A stretch of 64,000 nucleotides of DNA from Treponemataceae bacterium (GTDB lineage: Bacteria > Spirochaetota > Spirochaetia > Treponematales > Treponemataceae), in contig JAKSTU010000010.1 in NCBI GenBank assembly GCA_024402435.1, forward strand, positions 1 to 64,000, read 5' to 3'. Of the stretch, positions 53,143 to 61,029 are shown piece after piece. A program made the translations under genes and the position numbers. Every line of letters begins with the position of its first letter. The first letter of the stretch is position 1. The notes under the pieces are model-generated. The model did no database searches and was not told where the DNA came from. It saw nothing but the letters and a program-made list of their open reading frames with translations.

Positions 53143-54609
53143 TTATTTTGAAAGATAAGCATTGATTCCGGCAGCAGCGCGACGACCTTCGCCCATTGCA
53201 AGAATAACTGTTGCGGCACCGAGAACGATGTCTCCACCGGCCCAGACGCCTTCAATGGAAGTCATTCCTGTATCATCAACGAGGATGTGTCCGCGGTCAT
53301 CAACTTTAAGACCGGGTGTTGTTTTTTCCATAAGAGGATTGGATCCGTTTCCGAGGGCAACAATCATTGCATCACATTCAATGTTGTGCTCGCTTCCGGG
53401 AACTGCAACAGGGCTGCGGCGTCCTGATTCGTCGGGTTCACCAAGTTCATAGCTGAGAACCTGTACTCCGCAAACACGGCCGTTTTCATCACCGAGGATT
53501 TTTACGGGGTTTTCAAGGAATCTGAAATTAACGCCTTCTTCCTCTGCATGTGCAACTTCTTCGCGACGGGCAGGCATTTCATTGCGGGTTCTGCGGTAAA
53601 CAACATCAACTTCTTCTGCACCGAGACGGAATGCCATGCGGGCAGCGTCCATTGCAACGTTACCACCACCGCAGACAACAACATGTTTTGCTTTGTACAA
53701 AGGTGTTGCAGAATGTTCAGTATCGTAAGCCTTCATAAGATTTGCGCGTGTAAGATATTCGTTTGCGCTGAAAACTCCGATCAGGTTTTCGCCTTCAATG
53801 CGGAGGAATTTGGGAAGACCTGCACCGGTTCCGATGAATGCTGCATCAAATCCCTGTTCTTTAAGAAGCTGTTCAAGTGTACCTGTGCGGCCAGCAAGGA
53901 AGTTTGTGCGGAATTCAACGCCCATTTCTTTGAGCATGTCGATTTCTTTTGCAACGATAGTTTTGGGAAGACGGAATTCAGGAATACCGTAAACCATAAC
54001 ACCGCCGGCTTTGTGGAATGCTTCGAAAATCGTAACGTCGTGGCCGGCGCGGCGAACATCTGCAGCAACTGTAAGTCCGGCAGGTCCTGAACCGATGACT
54101 GCAACTTTCTTTCCTGTAGCAGGTGCAACAGCAGGAACAGTCTGCATGTTGTTTGCGCGCTCATAGTCAGCAACAAAGCGTTCCAAGCGTCCGATGGAAA
54201 CTGCTTTTTCTGGGTTTTTAAGTGATTTTCCGATTGTACATACACCCTGACACTGTGTTTCCTGAGGACAGACACGTCCGCAGATTGCAGGAAGCAGGTT
54301 TGTTGTTTTGATCAGATCAACAGCTTTTTTGAATTCACCATGTGCAACCTGGTCAAGAAACTGAGGAATCGGTACGCTTACAGGGCAGCCTTTCATACAA
54401 GGTGCGTTTTTGCACTGAAGGCAGCGGTTTGCTTCGATAATTGCCTGCTCAGCTGAATAACCGAGGGCAACTTCGCTCATGAGGCGAGCACGTTCTTTGG
54501 GTTCAGCAACGGGCATTTCCTGCTGGGGAATTGCCATGCGTTCTTTTGGTGTAAGAGTTCCTGCAGCAACTTTTGCAGAAATGTCATTATAAAGTTCTTG
54601 AGTAGTCAT
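53143..54609 (-). CDS. nfnB: NfnB-type NADPH oxidoreductase (GltA-like large subunit)
   Basis: A 488-residue flavoprotein, often annotated as glutamate synthase small chain. Its N-terminus carries two cysteine clusters, CLQCKNAPCMKGCP and CGRVCPQETQCQGVC, for [4Fe-4S] centres. Two dinucleotide-binding folds follow (VAVIGSGPAGLTVAADVRRAGHDV; HVVVCGGGNVAMDAARMAFRLG). No glutamate synthase large subunit is adjacent, while an NfnA-type partner overlaps it (TGATG). I therefore infer NADH-dependent reduced ferredoxin:NADP+ oxidoreductase. The start at 54609 has GGGAG upstream; a longer frame would lie within nfnA. Sulfide dehydrogenase SudA is an alternative name for the same architecture. Confidence 0.85.
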   Translation of the reverse strand: MTTQELYNDISAKVAAGTLTPKERMAIPQQEMPVAEPKERARLMSEVALGYSAEQAIIEANRCLQCKNAPCMKGCPVSVPIPQFLDQVAHGEFKKAVDLIKTTNLLPAICGRVCPQETQCQGVCTIGKSLKNPEKAVSIGRLERFVADYERANNMQTVPAVAPATGKKVAVIGSGPAGLTVAADVRRAGHDVTIFEAFHKAGGVMVYGIPEFRLPKTIVAKEIDMLKEMGVEFRTNFLAGRTGTLEQLLKEQGFDAAFIGTGAGLPKFLRIEGENLIGVFSANEYLTRANLMKAYDTEHSATPLYKAKHVVVCGGGNVAMDAARMAFRLGAEEVDVVYRRTRNEMPARREEVAHAEEEGVNFRFLENPVKILGDENGRVCGVQVLSYELGEPDESGRRSPVAVPGSEHNIECDAMIVALGNGSNPLMEKTTPGLKVDDRGHILVDDTGMTSIEGVWAGGDIVLGAATVILAMGEGRRAAAGINAYLSK

Positions 54610-55472
54610 CAGTTTGCTCCCTTTGCAATAGCATCTGCCTGAGCCTGCATCTTGCATTTGTGGAAATCTTCTGCTTCACGGTCTTTATATGATTTCATGC
54701 GAAGCATCATGTTGTCCCAGTCAACAGCGTGTCCGTCAAATTCAGGTCCGTCAACACAGACGAACTTTGTTTTTCCGCCGACAGCAACACGGCAGCCACC
54801 GCACATTCCTGTTCCGTCAATCATGATAGTGTTGAGAGATACAGTTGTGGGAACATTGAAGGGCTTTGTTGTGGCAGCACAGAATTTCATCATGATGGGA
54901 GGTCCGATTGCAACAACTTCTGCAGGCGGACACTGAGATTCGCAAAGTTCTTTGAGGGGCAGAGTTGAAACACCCTGGCGTCCTTCAGAACCGTCGTCTG
55001 TCATTACGATAACTTCGTCAGCAACAGCTTTCATTTCATCGACAAAAATCAGGAGATCTTTGTTGCGGGCAGCAATAATCATGATGACTTTATTGCCAAG
55101 AGCTTTGTGGGCTTTGACAATGGGATAACAGGGAGCAACACCGATACCGCCTCCGACAACAACAACGGTTCCTTCCTGTTTTTCGATATGTGTAGGATTT
55201 CCCAGGGGACCCAAAAGAGCTCCGAGGCAATCTCCCTTATTCATCTGTGAAAGTTTATAAGTAGTGGCGCCGACAGCCTGGAAAACCAGAGCAATCCAGC
55301 CTTCTTCTGCATTTGCGTCTGCAATTGTCAAAGGAACACGTTCTCCGAATTCAATGTCCAATTGAACAAGAACGAACTGACCGGCTTTACGGTTTTTTGC
55401 AATTTCTGGTGCATTTACACGAAAGTAGAACACGTCTGCAGAAAGTTGCCTTTTTTCGATAATCTGATACAT
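54609..55472 (-). CDS. nfnA: NfnA-type ferredoxin-NADP reductase subunit
   Basis: A 287-residue FAD/NAD(H)-binding protein with a [2Fe-2S] site. The FAD domain has GQFVLVQLD and ERVPLTIAD; the NAD part has VVVVGGGIGVAPCYPIVKA; the C-terminal cysteines are in DGTGMCGGCRV and FVCVDGPEFDGH. This is the dihydroorotate-dehydrogenase-electron-transfer-like fold of NfnA/SudB. It overlaps nfnB by one base, as expected for a heterodimer. AAAGGGG is the SD. It lies behind a plausible promoter at 55532-55561. Confidence 0.87.
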   Translation of the reverse strand: MYQIIEKRQLSADVFYFRVNAPEIAKNRKAGQFVLVQLDIEFGERVPLTIADANAEEGWIALVFQAVGATTYKLSQMNKGDCLGALLGPLGNPTHIEKQEGTVVVVGGGIGVAPCYPIVKAHKALGNKVIMIIAARNKDLLIFVDEMKAVADEVIVMTDDGSEGRQGVSTLPLKELCESQCPPAEVVAIGPPIMMKFCAATTKPFNVPTTVSLNTIMIDGTGMCGGCRVAVGGKTKFVCVDGPEFDGHAVDWDNMMLRMKSYKDREAEDFHKCKMQAQADAIAKGAN

Positions 55473-55531
55473 TGGAAACCCCTTTAATTTTCAAGTTCTT
55501 TCCATAATAGCTGGGAAAAACTAGGTTAATC

Positions 55532-55561
55532 ATGATACTATAAAACTTTATCGATAATCAA
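55532..55561 (-). promoter_or_regulatory. Possible promoter of nfnAB
   Basis: On the minus strand: TTGATT (55561-55556), an 18-bp spacer and TATCAT (55537-55532), about 60 bp before nfnA. Confidence 0.45.
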
Positions 55562-55713
55562 GGCACTATTCCCTGACAAAAATTCAAGAAAAGAGTAAAA
55601 AAAAGACAAATTTCCAAAAAGATTTATAGACGCGTTTTTTTCATTTTGCTAACCTAAGATCAAAATGAATGATCTGCTAAAGAGAAACAGATCAGGAAAG
55701 AATTGGAGGAACT

Positions 55714-56859
55714 ATGAAAAAACTCGGTAAAATCGCAGTTGTCGCATTTATTGCATTGGCAATGGTTTGCGGACTGACCGGATGCTCAAAGAGCAATGCG
55801 GACACAATCAAAATCGGTGGAATTTTCCCCCTTTCCGGAAGTGTAGCAGTTTATGGTGTTGAATGTCGGAACGGAATTGAATTGGCAATTGAAGAAATCA
55901 ATGCCGCAGGTGGAATCAACGGTAAAAAAATTGAGCTGATTTCTGAAGATGATGAAGGAAATCCCGAGAAGAGCGTCAACGCCTACAAAAAACTTACAAC
56001 AAAAGACGGATGCAAACTGATTATCGGTTCTCTGACTTCAGGATGTACAGCAGCATTCTCAACATTGGCTCAGGCTCAGAAAAACCTTATGATTGCTCCT
56101 GCAGCAACAATGGAGAGCATTACTGATGCCGGAAACTATGTATTCCGCGCTTGCTTCATCGATCCTTTCCAGGGAACAGTCGGTGGAAAATTTGCCGCAG
56201 AAAACCTTGGTGCAAAAAGAGCAGCCGTTCTTTATGACACAGGAAGTGATTATTCAATGGGTCTGACAGACAATTTTGCTGCAGCATTTGAAAAGGCCGG
56301 CGGAAAAGTTGTTGCAAAAGAAGCATACAGCACAGGTGACAAAGACTTTAATGCTCAGCTTACAAAAATCAAGAATGCAAATCCTGATGTAGTTTATCTT
56401 CCCGATTACTATGCAACAGTTGCTCTGATTGCAAAACAGCTGAGAGCACAGGGAATCGATACTCCTATCGTTGGTGCTGACGGATGGGGAGGAATCATTG
56501 AAAACGCAGGCGAAGAAATCCTGAACGGTTTCTACAGCGACCACTATGCAGCTGACTCAACAGATCCCAAAGTAGTCAAGTTCGTTTCTTCTTACGTAAA
56601 GAAATATGGTTCAACACCTGTTTCTTTTGCAGCTCTGGGATACGATTCTCTCTACATGCTGAAAGATGCAATTCTTAAAGCCGGAACAACTGATCCGACA
56701 GCAGTTCGTGATGCATTGGAAAAGACAAACGGAACTTATGTAACCGGTAACCTGTCTTTTGATGCACGCCGCAACCCTGTAAAATCTGCAGTAATGATGG
56801 AGATCGTTCTTAAAGACGGTGCTCTGACTCCTGTATACAGCGCAACAGTTAATCCGTAA
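55714..56859 (+). CDS. Branched-chain-amino-acid-type ABC binding lipoprotein (LivJ-like)
   Basis: A 381-residue binding protein of the LivJ/LivK family (Peripla_BP_6). The signal peptide ends LTGC with Cys24 as the lipid site. The mature protein begins IKIGGIFPLSGSVAVYG, with NGIELAIEEINAAGGINGKKI and IIGSLTSGCTAAFSTLAQ. The leader holds a GATCTG/CAGATC hairpin just before the TTGGAGG SD. No permease or ATPase partner follows: a strong terminator does. The ligand may be an amino acid or related compound. Confidence 0.93.
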   Translation: MKKLGKIAVVAFIALAMVCGLTGCSKSNADTIKIGGIFPLSGSVAVYGVECRNGIELAIEEINAAGGINGKKIELISEDDEGNPEKSVNAYKKLTTKDGCKLIIGSLTSGCTAAFSTLAQAQKNLMIAPAATMESITDAGNYVFRACFIDPFQGTVGGKFAAENLGAKRAAVLYDTGSDYSMGLTDNFAAAFEKAGGKVVAKEAYSTGDKDFNAQLTKIKNANPDVVYLPDYYATVALIAKQLRAQGIDTPIVGADGWGGIIENAGEEILNGFYSDHYAADSTDPKVVKFVSSYVKKYGSTPVSFAALGYDSLYMLKDAILKAGTTDPTAVRDALEKTNGTYVTGNLSFDARRNPVKSAVMMEIVLKDGALTPVYSATVNP

Positions 56860-56881
56860 GGTTTAATTCAGTTGAACAAAT

Positions 56882-56926
56882 CGGGCTTCAGCCGGAACAC
56901 AAAACCGGTTGAGCCCGTTTTTTTTT
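56882..56926 (+). terminator. Terminator of the LivJ-like gene
   Basis: The stem CGGGCTTCAGCCGG/CCGGTTGAGCCCG (one mismatched or bulged base) is followed by T8 or more. It lies 22 bp after the stop and before the convergent TIGR02757 gene. Confidence 0.9.
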
Positions 56927-56946
56927 CCATCACTCCGATGGTCAGT

Positions 56947-57729
56947 TCAGTTTGTCAGGGCAGATTCAGTTTTGTCGATGCCCAGGCCGTATAAAGCAAA
57001 ATCACCTTTGCATGGATCTTTCGGCCAAATCTGCTTCATCCGCTCTGTAAGCATGACGGCGGTTTTTCGTGTTGCCGAAGCATTCTGCGGAATCAGTCCC
57101 AGATTTTTTGCCTGAGCAAGTACGTGTACATCAAGGGGAATGATCAGGGCTTCCGGTTTGTACCAGGTCCAAAGACCAATGTCTACCGGCGAATTCCTCC
57201 GTACCATCCATCTTAAAAACATATGAATCCGTTTGTTGGCGGAATTTTTGCCTTTTGCCACGATTGACGATTTCGGGAAACACTCCGAAATAAGCCTGTC
57301 CAACGGCAGGTCCGGGCCTCCGTACTCAAGACTCTGCCGGAAAAAGGTTCCCAGAGAACCGCTTATGCGTAAAATGCTTTGTATTTCATCAAAAAAAGTA
57401 TACATGTCATTGTAGGAGTAAAAGCGGTAGAACTTGGAATCCGGGTTGCCGTCGGGGGGCAGAAGTGTCTGACGGTAATTGCCTGATACAATCCAGGCGG
57501 CAAAAGATTCTCCTGCAAGAGAGCACAGATATTGAATTTTGGGCAAGAACTGAGTTCTGTTGCCGAAAGAAAGCATTGCAGCCGTAAAAGCGCAGGATTC
57601 AATATCACAATCTTTTTTGTAGGTCCGGAGAAACTGGCATGGATCTGTGTCGGAAAAGGATGAAACTTCGTATTTGTCTGCAAGTTCTGCAAGAAGTTTG
57701 TCTGTGTCTGCGGCTTGGGTTGTTGTCAT
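56947..57729 (-). CDS. TIGR02757 family protein (DUF2400)
   Basis: A 260-residue protein matching the TIGR02757 pattern: DPCQFLRTYKKDCDIESCAFTAAMLSFGNR near the N-terminus, MFLRWMVRRNSPVDIGLW, and IPLDVHVLAQAKNLGLI toward the C-terminus. The family is all-helical and related to the helix-hairpin-helix DNA glycosylase fold; its role is unknown. The start is ATG 57729; a GTG at 57747 is an alternative. It stands alone between two transporter loci. Confidence 0.85.
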   Translation of the reverse strand: MTTTQAADTDKLLAELADKYEVSSFSDTDPCQFLRTYKKDCDIESCAFTAAMLSFGNRTQFLPKIQYLCSLAGESFAAWIVSGNYRQTLLPPDGNPDSKFYRFYSYNDMYTFFDEIQSILRISGSLGTFFRQSLEYGGPDLPLDRLISECFPKSSIVAKGKNSANKRIHMFLRWMVRRNSPVDIGLWTWYKPEALIIPLDVHVLAQAKNLGLIPQNASATRKTAVMLTERMKQIWPKDPCKGDFALYGLGIDKTESALTN

Positions 57730-57803
57730 AGAAGTGAATCTTACCACAAGAAAAGCCGGCGGACAAGAAACGAAGAATATAAATGGCCTATGATTGTATT
57801 TTT

Positions 57804-57940
57804 ATGCAAAACAGGATTTTAGACGGACTGAAACTGCAGAAAACCTGTTTTATTGAAGCAGATTTTCTCTTGCATTATTAGGGGGTTTTCAATAAAATTG
57901 AAAAGATGAAGTCTTGTTAAAGTGCATATTTATGCATAAA
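57804..57940 (+). promoter_or_regulatory. Structured leader of the TrpXYZ-type ABC operon
   Basis: Upstream of the binding-protein gene lie three inverted repeats: AAAACAGG/CCTGTTTT (57808-57851), TTTTCAAT-AAA-ATTGAAAA (57886-57904) and the perfect 12-bp palindrome TTTATGCATAAA (57929-57940). A candidate promoter TTGCAT-N17-TAAAAT (57870-57898) overlaps the second. A 25-codon frame (57804-57881) has no SD. The palindrome would lie about 25 nt into the transcript and could be an operator. Confidence 0.4.
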
Positions 57941-57963
57941 GGCTATTCAAGGAGAAACAGAAA

Positions 57964-58911
57964 ATGAAAAAGCTTATTTCATGTCTTTTGGTACTTCTTT
58001 TGGCTGCCAGCGTTTTGGTTGCAGGCGGTAAAAAAGATGCAGAAAAAGTAACAAAAATCGGTGTAATCCAGCTGGTTGAACATCCTGCTCTGGATGCAAA
58101 CTATCAGGGATTCGTAGACGGACTTGCTGCTGCAGGTTACGTAGACGGCCAGAACATCAAAATTGACTATCAGAATGCTCAGGGTGAGCAGGCAAACTGT
58201 GTTACAATCGCACAGAAATTCGTAAACGACCGCGTTGACATGATCTTCGCTATCGCAACACCTGCAGCACAGGCTGTAGCAAACCTGACACAGGACATTC
58301 CGGTTCTTATTTCTTCAGTAACAGACCCTGAATCAGCAAAACTGGTTGCTTCAAACACAGCACCCGGCGGAAACGTAACAGGAACTTCTGACCTTACACC
58401 TTGTGCAGCACAGATTCAGCTTCTCAAGAAAACTCTTCCTGAAGCAAAGACAGTTGGTATGCTGTACTGCTCAAACGAACAGAACTCATTCTTCCAGATT
58501 GCACTGGCAAAAGAAGAATGCGACAGACTGGGACTGAAATACATTGACTTTACAGTTTCTTCATCAAACGAAATCCAGCAGGTTGTTCAGTCTGCAATCG
58601 GAAAAGTTGATGCTCTCTATACACCTACTGACAACATGATTGCTGCCGGTATGGCTACAGTTGCTCAGGTTGCAACACCTGCAAAACTTCCCGTATTCTG
58701 CGGTGAGGAAGGAATGGTTCAGCAGGGTGGTCTTGCAACATACGGACTCAACTACTACGAACTGGGAAAACAGACCGGTGCAATGGCTTCAAGAATCCTG
58801 AAAGGCGAAGCAAAACCTGCTGATATGCCTATTGAATATCTTACAAGCTGTGACCTGGTTGTAAACGAAGAAGTTGAAGCAGCTATCGGCGTTTCAGTTC
58901 CCAGAAACTAA
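57964..58911 (+). CDS. ABC substrate-binding protein (PF04392/TrpX type)
   Basis: A 315-residue binding protein of the ABC_sub_bind family, to which tryptophan/tyrosine binding protein TrpX belongs. The signal peptide ends VLVAGGKKD, again with Gly instead of a lipobox Cys. The mature protein contains KIGVIQLVEHPALDANYQGF, IFAIATPAAQAVAN, ISSVTDPESAKLV, NVTGTSDL and TPTDNMIA. The AAGGAG SD is 9 nt upstream. Permease and ATPase genes follow. An aromatic amino acid is the likely but unproven ligand. Confidence 0.9.
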   Translation: MKKLISCLLVLLLAASVLVAGGKKDAEKVTKIGVIQLVEHPALDANYQGFVDGLAAAGYVDGQNIKIDYQNAQGEQANCVTIAQKFVNDRVDMIFAIATPAAQAVANLTQDIPVLISSVTDPESAKLVASNTAPGGNVTGTSDLTPCAAQIQLLKKTLPEAKTVGMLYCSNEQNSFFQIALAKEECDRLGLKYIDFTVSSSNEIQQVVQSAIGKVDALYTPTDNMIAAGMATVAQVATPAKLPVFCGEEGMVQQGGLATYGLNYYELGKQTGAMASRILKGEAKPADMPIEYLTSCDLVVNEEVEAAIGVSVPRN

Positions 58912-58935
58912 ATCAAACTGACCCGCGCAGGGTTT

Positions 58936-59025
58936 TAGGGGCTGCGAGCGTAAGCGGCAAGCCCCTAGGAGAAAGGGTAGCGGAAAATGCCGCTAGGCAG
59001 TTGAAGCGAGGGGAAGTCTTTCCCC
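58936..59025 (+). repeat. Structured repeat element, copy B
   Basis: Three hairpins stand in the same order as copy A: TAGGGGC/GCCCCTA (58936-58967) followed by GGAGAA, TAGCGG-AAAATG-CCGCTA (58978-58995), and GGGGAA/TTCCCC (59010-59025). It lies in the 191-bp gap between the binding-protein and permease genes of one ABC operon. There it may reduce downstream expression or protect the upstream message from decay. Confidence 0.55.
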
Positions 59026-59102
59026 GCCCTTTAATTTTTTATCAATTGGCTTCTGTTGTCTTTCTGGAATCGGATTTTGGGCAACGGAAAATAGGAAAAA
59101 AA

Positions 59103-60095
59103 ATGGGTATTTTACTGGCAGTTCAGGGTGCAGTTTCTCAAGGCGTGCTTTGGGGAATAATGACACTCGGTGTTTTTCTTACGTTTAGAATTCTTGATAT
59201 TGCAGACCTTACTGTAGACGGAAGTTTTGCTACAGGTGGTGCAGTTTGTGCAGTACTTCTTACACACGGAATGAATCCGTTTCTGACGCTGCTCTTCGCT
59301 TTCCTTTTGGGCATTGTAACAGGTCTTGTAACTGGTCTTATGAACACAAAACTCAAGATTCACGTTCTGCTGGCCAGTATTCTGACTCAGATTGCGCTTT
59401 ATTCTGTAAATATCCGCATTATGGGCAGCAAGGCTAACATTCCGCTTCTGGGAACAGAAACAGCAATGAAGAAAATTGCAAAGCTCTTCGGCGGAAGCAT
59501 GACGGTTACCACTTCTTCCATGATTTTGGGTTTTGTGGCCATCGCCATTCTGGTTGCAGTTCTGTATTGGTTCCTTGGTACGGAATTGGGATCGTCTTTG
59601 CGTGCAACCGGTAACAATGAAAAAATGGTTCGCGCTCTTGGTGTAAACACTGACACAATGAAGATTCTCGGGCTGGGACTCAGCAACGGTCTTGTTGCTT
59701 TGAGCGGTGCAATGGTAGCACAGAGCCAGGGATATGCCGATGTTCAGATGGGTACAGGTACAATCGTTATTGGTCTTGCATCTATCATTATCGGTGAAGT
59801 TATTTTTGGAAAACGTTTCGGACTTTGGTACACTCTTATTGCAGTAGTGCTCGGTTCGATTTTGTATAGAATTGTAATTGCAATTGTTCTTCAGCTGGGT
59901 CTCAAATCAACTGACCTGAAGCTGCTGACTGCTCTGGTTGTTGCCGTGGCTTTGTCCGTGCCTGTTATGAAGCAGAAGTTTTTCAAGAAAAAACCGAATG
60001 CTACAATTGATGAAGAAAATACTCGGCACTCAAATGTAGTTGATACTCACAAAGTTCCTGAAGTTGACAAACTTACAAAAGACGGAAACAAATAA
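59103..60095 (+). CDS. ABC transporter permease (BPD_transp_2/TrpY type)
   Basis: A 330-residue permease with about eight hydrophobic segments, of the branched-chain/ribose permease class that pairs with PF04392 binding proteins. Landmarks are WGIMTLGVFLTFRILDIADLTVDGSFATG at the N-terminus and LRATGNNEKMVRALGVNT in the cytoplasmic coupling loop. I choose ATG 59103; the longer frame from 59001 would read through structured repeat B. The C-terminal 40 residues are polar and cytoplasmic. It is 12 bp from the ATPase gene. Confidence 0.9.
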   Translation: MGILLAVQGAVSQGVLWGIMTLGVFLTFRILDIADLTVDGSFATGGAVCAVLLTHGMNPFLTLLFAFLLGIVTGLVTGLMNTKLKIHVLLASILTQIALYSVNIRIMGSKANIPLLGTETAMKKIAKLFGGSMTVTTSSMILGFVAIAILVAVLYWFLGTELGSSLRATGNNEKMVRALGVNTDTMKILGLGLSNGLVALSGAMVAQSQGYADVQMGTGTIVIGLASIIIGEVIFGKRFGLWYTLIAVVLGSILYRIVIAIVLQLGLKSTDLKLLTALVVAVALSVPVMKQKFFKKKPNATIDEENTRHSNVVDTHKVPEVDKLTKDGNK

Positions 60096-60107
60096 GGAGG
60101 AAGGTCG

Positions 60108-60905
60108 ATGCTTAAACTTGAGAAAATTACAAAGACTTTCAATCCGGGTACAATTACAGAGAAGAAAGCAATCCGCGGGATTGACCTGCAGATTGAGGAC
60201 GGCGATTTTATTACGGTTATCGGTGGTAACGGTGCGGGAAAATCTACGCTGCTCAATCTGATTTCCGGTGTTCATATGGCTGATACGGGCCGCATTACTT
60301 TGGACGGTGAGGATTTGACCAATCTGCCCGAATATAAACGTGCAAAATATTTGGGACGTGTTTTTCAGGACCCTATGATGGGAACTGCTGCCAGCATGGA
60401 AATTGAAGAAAATCTTGCAATGGCTTACCGCCGCGGTAAAAAGCGGGGCTTGAGCTGGTACATCAAGAATGAAGAAAAGCAGCAGTATGTTGAAAAACTG
60501 AAACTGCTGGACCTTGGGCTTGAAACCCGTATGCACAGCAAAGTCGGGCTTTTGTCCGGCGGTCAGCGTCAGGCAATCACTCTGCTGATGGCTACATTGC
60601 AGAAACCGAAACTGCTGCTGCTTGATGAACATACTGCGGCTTTGGATCCGAAAACTGCAAAGAAAGTTCTTGAGCTGACGGAAGAATTTGTTACTCAGGA
60701 TAGTCTGACGACTTTTATGGTAACACACAACATGAACGATGCAATCCGTTATGGAAACCGTCTGATTATGATGAAAGAGGGTGAAATCGTATTTGACGTG
60801 CGTGGCGAAGAAAAGAAGCGTCTGACAGTGCAGGATCTGATGGCAAAATTTGTTTCTGCTGCCGGAGAAGACGGTGCAATTTCTGACAAACTGATTCTTG
60901 GCTGA
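60108..60905 (+). CDS. ABC transporter ATPase (TrpZ type)
   Basis: A 265-residue ATPase with Walker A GGNGAGKST (39-47), Q-loop VFQDPMMGT, signature LSGGQRQA, Walker B LLLLDEHTAALD (His in place of the common Pro) and the switch His in VTHNMNDA. It completes the binding protein-permease-ATPase set. GGAGG is the SD. It is the final gene, followed by a bidirectional terminator. Confidence 0.93.
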   Translation: MLKLEKITKTFNPGTITEKKAIRGIDLQIEDGDFITVIGGNGAGKSTLLNLISGVHMADTGRITLDGEDLTNLPEYKRAKYLGRVFQDPMMGTAASMEIEENLAMAYRRGKKRGLSWYIKNEEKQQYVEKLKLLDLGLETRMHSKVGLLSGGQRQAITLLMATLQKPKLLLLDEHTAALDPKTAKKVLELTEEFVTQDSLTTFMVTHNMNDAIRYGNRLIMMKEGEIVFDVRGEEKKRLTVQDLMAKFVSAAGEDGAISDKLILG

Positions 60906-60920
60906 AAAAACTGACTGATA

Positions 60921-60982
60921 AAAAAACCGGCTTCTGAGAGTTGTGAGTGAAATCTACTGAACTTTCGGAAGCCGGTTTTTTT
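60921..60982. terminator. Bidirectional terminator
   Basis: AAAAAACCGGCTTC pairs with GAAGCCGGTTTTTTT. The T7 on the plus strand ends the ABC operon; the complementary T-run on the minus strand serves the convergent GH5 gene. Confidence 0.88.
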
Positions 60983-61029
60983 ATGTCTTTATGCTTTGGT
61001 GACTACGCGGAATCCGCGGAATGTGCTGC

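Noticed and set aside
57804-57881. 25-codon frame in the TrpXYZ-type leader as a leader peptide
   Set aside because: It has no ribosome site and no run of Trp, Tyr or Phe codons, and it ends before the predicted transcript start.
59001-59102. Longer N-terminus for the TrpY-type permease
   Set aside because: It would translate the end of structured repeat B and add a non-conserved leader; ATG 59103 gives the normal family start.
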